DNA from: JBFWIW01 sp050253535
GTDB lineage: Bacteria; Bacillota; Clostridia; Oscillospirales; Oscillospiraceae
Direction: 5' to 3'
DNA length: 39,701 nucleotides
Assembly (NCBI GenBank): GCA_050253535.1
Contig: JBFWIW010000020.1
Location: forward strand, 1-39,701
Below the pieces are notes generated by a model. The model was given only the letters and a program-made list of their open reading frames with translations. It did not search any database and had not been told where the DNA came from. Below, piece by piece: positions 39,656 to 39,701 of this stretch. How positions within the stretch are numbered: position 1 is the first letter of the stretch; every line of letters starts with the position of its first letter. The translations under genes were made by a program, and so were the position numbers.

Positions 39656-39701
39656 TTGGGACCCAATATGGACAGATTCAGGCGGTAATAGGGTATGAGT
39701 A

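Larger units (their letters stand above)
37189..39701. mobile_element. Probable skin-like intervening element in sigK (left end; right end outside window)
   Basis: It begins at the sigK breakpoint (37186-37190, AATGC, where AATGA is the attachment core known from B. subtilis). Inside it lie a convergent 57-residue small ORF, and then two plus-strand metabolic genes with their own promoter and terminator. No recombinase gene is present up to 39701, so it must lie further right, be elsewhere, or be lost. The extent is inferred; the 3' half of sigK is not seen. Confidence 0.6.

Overview
The window reads as chromosomal DNA of an anaerobic, spore-forming Clostridia (Firmicutes), probably of the Oscillospiraceae/Ruminococcaceae kind. 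The evidence is a pro-sigma-K gene, a DivIVA-like protein, rubrerythrin, an [FeFe]-hydrogenase-type protein, a siroheme sulfite-reductase-like protein, an RFN riboswitch with an energy-coupling riboflavin transporter, and AGGAGG-type ribosome sites throughout. Two runs of exactly 100 N (2572-2671 and 32253-32352) are scaffold joins of unknown true length, so this is probably a draft or metagenome-assembled genome.

Left part (1-8200): an oxidative-stress group (rubrerythrin end, Cys glutathione peroxidase, a flavin thioredoxin-reductase-like protein, an extradiol-dioxygenase-fold protein) runs into the first gap. On its far side lies a convergent O-acetylhomoserine sulfhydrylase. Next come a comEA-regulator-kinase operon on the minus strand, a D,D-carboxypeptidase homologue whose nucleophilic serine is glycine, and a secreted helical protein.

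Middle (8200-23800): a Val-Asp-Phe-Gly tRNA cluster plus tRNA-Cys, a small sulfite-reductase-like protein, the yerC-methyltransferase-hslO-tauE operon (minus), an RsiV-like DUF3298 protein, an AEC transporter, uridine phosphorylase, two small exported proteins, FMN riboswitch-ribU, a SLOG protein, glycerate kinase, an orphan fumarase-type beta subunit coupled to a DivIVA-like gene, tRNA-Arg, the hydrogenase-like protein, and an Asn/Ser/Gln-rich small protein.

Right part (23900-39701): DegV, an isoprenylcysteine-methyltransferase-like membrane protein, a GH3-family ANL enzyme and a 7TM-GAF-GGDEF-HD-GYP protein lie in series. After them come a PadR-DUF2812-DUF2812 module cut by the second gap, and a metal- or cofactor-type ABC transporter operon with a secreted tandem-repeat protein at its end. 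Upstream of that operon is a well-delimited structured RNA gene or leader (about 36478-36736, minus).

The last 2.8 kb holds a sigma-K gene that stops matching its family exactly at the site where skin elements insert in other spore formers. Beyond that point are a 57-residue element-type ORF and a two-gene metabolic unit (2-hydroxyacid dehydrogenase and HpcH/HpaI aldolase). The two most interesting signals are this probable skin-like insertion with metabolic cargo and the structured RNA at 36.5-36.7 kb.
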